From the NCBI GenBank assembly GCA_001462345.1, contig LIUM01000049.1:62001-126000 (forward strand): a stretch of DNA of 64,000 nt, in the 5' to 3' direction. Source of the DNA: Fibrobacteria bacterium AD312. GTDB taxonomy: Bacteria; Fibrobacterota; Fibrobacteria; Fibrobacterales; Fibrobacteraceae. The notes beneath the pieces were generated by a model. It had not been told where the DNA came from. It was given only the letters and a program-made list of their open reading frames with translations, and ran no database searches. The translations under genes were made by a program, and so were the position numbers. Positions 61,561-64,000 of the stretch are shown here, in pieces; position 1 is the stretch's first letter, and the number at the start of each line of letters is the position of its first letter.

Positions 61561-63726
61561 TTATTGCGGATCTACGGCCGTTTCAAGTGGAACGATGACT
61601 TCTAATGCGTCTTCAAGAGAAGCCATTCCGAAATCATTGGTTGGGATAACCTTGAAGCTTATTTCTGTGTCAGCAGATTCAGGGTATAAGGTTTTATCAA
61701 AACTGATGCTGTTAGATGTTGGATCAAGGGTTGTTAGCGTGTACGTAGTCGTTGCACTTGATTTGTAATAGACATAGTAGCCAACGACATAGTCATTTAC
61801 AGGGGCATCCCAGCTAAGTTCAATTAATTCACCGTTAACTTCACCGGTCAAGCCTGTAAGCTGTTTGGGAACAGATAATGGAATTGTTACTTCTTCTGCA
61901 TCGGCAAGTGAACCTTCAACAACAGAGTTGTACGGTATAATCTTAAAGGAAATAGAGGTATCGTCATTATTTGTGTAAGACGAAATGCCTAGGGTATAGC
62001 TCAAGATACTTGTCGTTGAAGCTAAAGAATAAGAAGACATCGAACTTGTTTTGTAGTAAACGTAGTAGAAGGATGCATTGTCGACTTCGTTCCAGCTAAC
62101 CCTGAAATTGGTTCCATCGATTTCGGCTGCTACACCAGCAACTTCATCAATAGCTAGTGAGAGTGTTGCTGCTGCGGCTTTAGAAAGAGAAGATTCTCCA
62201 ATGGTACTGTAAGGAACAACCTTAAAAGAAATGGATTCGTCGCCCGTGTTTAGATAGTTGGAAACGGTGTAATTGGTTTCGTAGTATGTGTACGGAGTTG
62301 TAGAAAGAACGGCGTATTCATCCATAGACGGAGTTTTGTAGTAGATTCTGTAATTGTAGGTTCCAGTAGCTGGAGCTTCCCAAGTAAGGTATGCATAGGA
62401 ACCGCTAAGTTCTACTGCTAAATTGGTCACTTGTTCTGTAGGGGCCTTAAATGTGTAAGATATGGATTTAGCATTGTTTGGATCTGCTTCACCAGCAATG
62501 TTATAAGGGAGAACAATAAAACTGATTTTGGTGGAATCGGCATCGTTATTGAGCATGCTTGAGTAGCCGATGTCGGTGCTTGTGTAGGTGCCACTGGATA
62601 GATTAGAGAACAGTAGATAGTTGCTCATACTGTCGGTCTTGTAGTAAATGTGGTAACCAGTAGCAAGTGAATCTTTACGCGTCCAAGAAAGTTCTAGGTA
62701 GCTACCACTAAGCTCAGCATCGAGGTTACTAATCTGGCCAGGCTTCTTGGTGGAAGTAGTTCCGCCAACAGTGAAACTTTTGCTTAGGATGATTATGCTA
62801 CCATTCTTTGAATAAACAGTACCAGAAATGGTGTAAACTTCATTGTCTTCCCAACGGCCAGAAAAAGGCTTAATGTTAATTGTTTTACCGTCCGTCGAAA
62901 GGCTAACATTGGTTAGAACACTGTTACCGCTTTTTGAAACACGGATGTTTTTAAGAACAGAATCCTTATCTAAGACAGCGGAGTAGGAGAAGGTGACAGT
63001 TGTATTGGTATCAATCTCATCTAGATTGGAGTTTACCAAAGTGAATGCATCCGAGATTAGGTTCAGATTCTGAACACCAAGATCGACGGTTGCACCAGCA
63101 CGATTTGCTTGAACAGAAATTTTGCTTGCGGCCACATACTTGTATTCATTGATGGTGGTCTGCGGAATAGAGATGATGAAGTTTGAGCCTTCAGGCAATT
63201 CACTGAAAGTATAGTTACCATCTTCGTCGGTTTCTACTGAAATCTCGTTTGGAATAATCGAGGTATTTTGATTGGTTATGATGACTGTGACACCTTCTGC
63301 TGGAACCTTGTTTCCTGTTTCTTTATCTGTGTAAAGAACAGTACCGCTTACTTCGGCGCCAAGTTTGTACATAGGAACGGTAGCTGTAACGTCAGGTACG
63401 CGGGCTACGTCGCCGAGGCCTTGTTCAACCACGTTGACTAATGTGCGAACAGTAGCATAGCCTTCTTTGGAAAGTTCGAAAACGTAATTACCGATATTAT
63501 TCTTTTTCCAAATAGAATAACCGAGAGAGTCGGTCAGGTTAGATTTACTGTCTTTGGGACGGTAAATAGTCACAGAATCAACGGCTTCACCAGTATAAGA
63601 GTCAAGGACGAGGAAAGAAATGTTGGCTTGTTCTTTGGCTTCGTCGTTCACGTTTATAATAGAATCATCACCACAAGCGATAAACATGGTCGCGCATGCG
63701 GCGTATAGAATGATTCGTTTTAGCAT
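61561..63726 (-). CDS. Large lipoprotein with four tandem FN3-like repeats
   Basis: The protein has 721 residues from ATG at 63726, selected for AGGAGGACAA just upstream; the frame extends 21 codons further without a site. The lipoprotein signal ends F-I-A-C. It repeats the architecture of the next gene (regulatory-like domain, Ig-like domain). It then has four FN3-like units of about 90-100 residues, starting near QISNLDAELSGS, VTNLAVELSG, VAGVAAEIDGT and LTGLTGEVNGE. Each contains Y-Y-K-(T/S) at the same place (YHIYYKTDSM, YRIYYKTPSM, YYVYYKTSSM, YYVYYKSSAT) and an F-K/I-V-x-P-x-N strand. Cell-surface role inferred. Confidence 0.83.
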   Translation of the reverse strand: MLKRIILYAACATMFIACGDDSIINVNDEAKEQANISFLVLDSYTGEAVDSVTIYRPKDSKSNLTDSLGYSIWKKNNIGNYVFELSKEGYATVRTLVNVVEQGLGDVARVPDVTATVPMYKLGAEVSGTVLYTDKETGNKVPAEGVTVIITNQNTSIIPNEISVETDEDGNYTFSELPEGSNFIISIPQTTINEYKYVAASKISVQANRAGATVDLGVQNLNLISDAFTLVNSNLDEIDTNTTVTFSYSAVLDKDSVLKNIRVSKSGNSVLTNVSLSTDGKTINIKPFSGRWEDNEVYTISGTVYSKNGSIIILSKSFTVGGTTSTKKPGQISNLDAELSGSYLELSWTRKDSLATGYHIYYKTDSMSNYLLFSNLSSGTYTSTDIGYSSMLNNDADSTKISFIVLPYNIAGEADPNNAKSISYTFKAPTEQVTNLAVELSGSYAYLTWEAPATGTYNYRIYYKTPSMDEYAVLSTTPYTYYETNYTVSNYLNTGDESISFKVVPYSTIGESSLSKAAAATLSLAIDEVAGVAAEIDGTNFRVSWNEVDNASFYYVYYKTSSMSSYSLASTTSILSYTLGISSYTNNDDTSISFKIIPYNSVVEGSLADAEEVTIPLSVPKQLTGLTGEVNGELIELSWDAPVNDYVVGYYVYYKSSATTTYTLTTLDPTSNSISFDKTLYPESADTEISFKVIPTNDFGMASLEDALEVIVPLETAVDPQ

Positions 63727-63945
63727 TTGTCCTCCTAAATAATTGTATATAAAATACGGTTTTTTTAACTTATTCTGAAAAGATAGCATATTAAATATAG
63801 TAATAGTATAAATTTGTAATCTTTTTTTTACTTTAGCCTACAGATGTAGCTAAATTTATTCATTTGCGTATAAAGTATTGATTTTAAGTTTACGTTGTCT
63901 AAAAATAAGTGTATTTTTATGATTCTTAATTGTAGAGGAGTGGGT

Positions 63946-64000
63946 ATGAATTTAAAGACAATTTTTGGCCTATTGATTGTATTCTCCACCTTAGTTTCAG
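63946..64000 (+). CDS. Secreted protein, N-terminus only
   Basis: ATG at 63946 follows AGAGGAGTGGGT. The first 18 residues (MNLKTIFGLLIVFSTLVS) are a signal peptide or lipoprotein leader; the frame is open at the window edge. The product cannot be told. Confidence 0.6.
   Translation, partial: MNLKTIFGLLIVFSTLVS

Noticed and set aside
1-64000. tRNA, rRNA, CRISPR arrays, insertion sequences
   Set aside because: Intergenic regions were read for cloverleaf ends, regularly spaced repeats, transposase frames and terminal inverted repeats; none was convincing.

Overview
The window is AT-rich bacterial DNA from a Gram-negative, double-membraned organism: it encodes a TolC-type outer-membrane channel, an Omp85-like barrel, several lipoproteins and a PorV/TraF-like barrel. 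Several traits point to a relative of the Fibrobacterota (or the wider FCB group), though without database searches this is inference. They are a secreted GH44-type glycanase with a C-terminal sorting-like domain, lipoproteins beginning C-T-Y-G-P-P, many large fibronectin/Ig-like lipoproteins, a K+-type membrane pyrophosphatase, and recurrent TATATT-like -10 boxes close to starts. I saw no rRNA, tRNA, CRISPR array, integrase or transposase.

Layout. 0-4.7 kb: a lipid acyltransferase/acyl-ligase fusion cut by the left edge, a membrane protein and a small barrel protein. 4.9-10.4 kb: a TolC-MFP-RND efflux operon (minus strand). 10.6-15.2 kb: ybaB, dnaX and pheT (minus). dnaX carries an A10 slippery run exactly where a short gamma form would end. 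15.15-15.66 kb: an intergenic region with hairpins and a perfect 12-bp tandem repeat. 15.7-19.5 kb: a translationally coupled five-gene operon for a reduced alternative-complex-III-like quinol:cytochrome c machine. 19.5-27.7 kb: a tightly overlapping six-gene minus-strand run. It encodes an MMPL/RND exporter, a class I aminotransferase, an FHA-FHA-ABC transporter, a Ser/Thr kinase with a periplasmic lectin-like domain, a YraN nuclease-fold protein and a YciO/Sua5 protein. 27.8-30.9 kb: an Omp85-like barrel and ruvAB.

31-47 kb is accessory in character. It has a lipoprotein, the GH44 enzyme (visibly richer in G+C than its surroundings), a 52-residue small protein and two tandem paralogues of unknown function behind an operator-like palindrome, and a solitary fused methyltransferase-specificity protein. 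The last is divergent from a complete recC-recB-recD operon. 47-64 kb holds lipoproteins and outer-membrane proteins (TPR/calcium-repeat lipoprotein plus PorV-like barrel), a YkgJ-type cysteine cluster protein, a SprT-like metalloprotein, hppA, a lamin-tail lipoprotein, PspC, a release-factor-like GGQ protein, a lipoprotein-Nudix-RmlD operon, uppP, and two paralogous FN3 lipoproteins. A secreted protein starts at the right edge.

Most promising for follow-up: the dnaX slippage site; the kinase/FHA-ABC transporter pair, laid out like PknF/Rv1747 of Mycobacterium; the ACIII-like operon without ActB1, ActD and ActF; the RND pump without the usual proton-relay aspartates; and the methyltransferase/RecBCD divergent locus with its duplicated neighbours.
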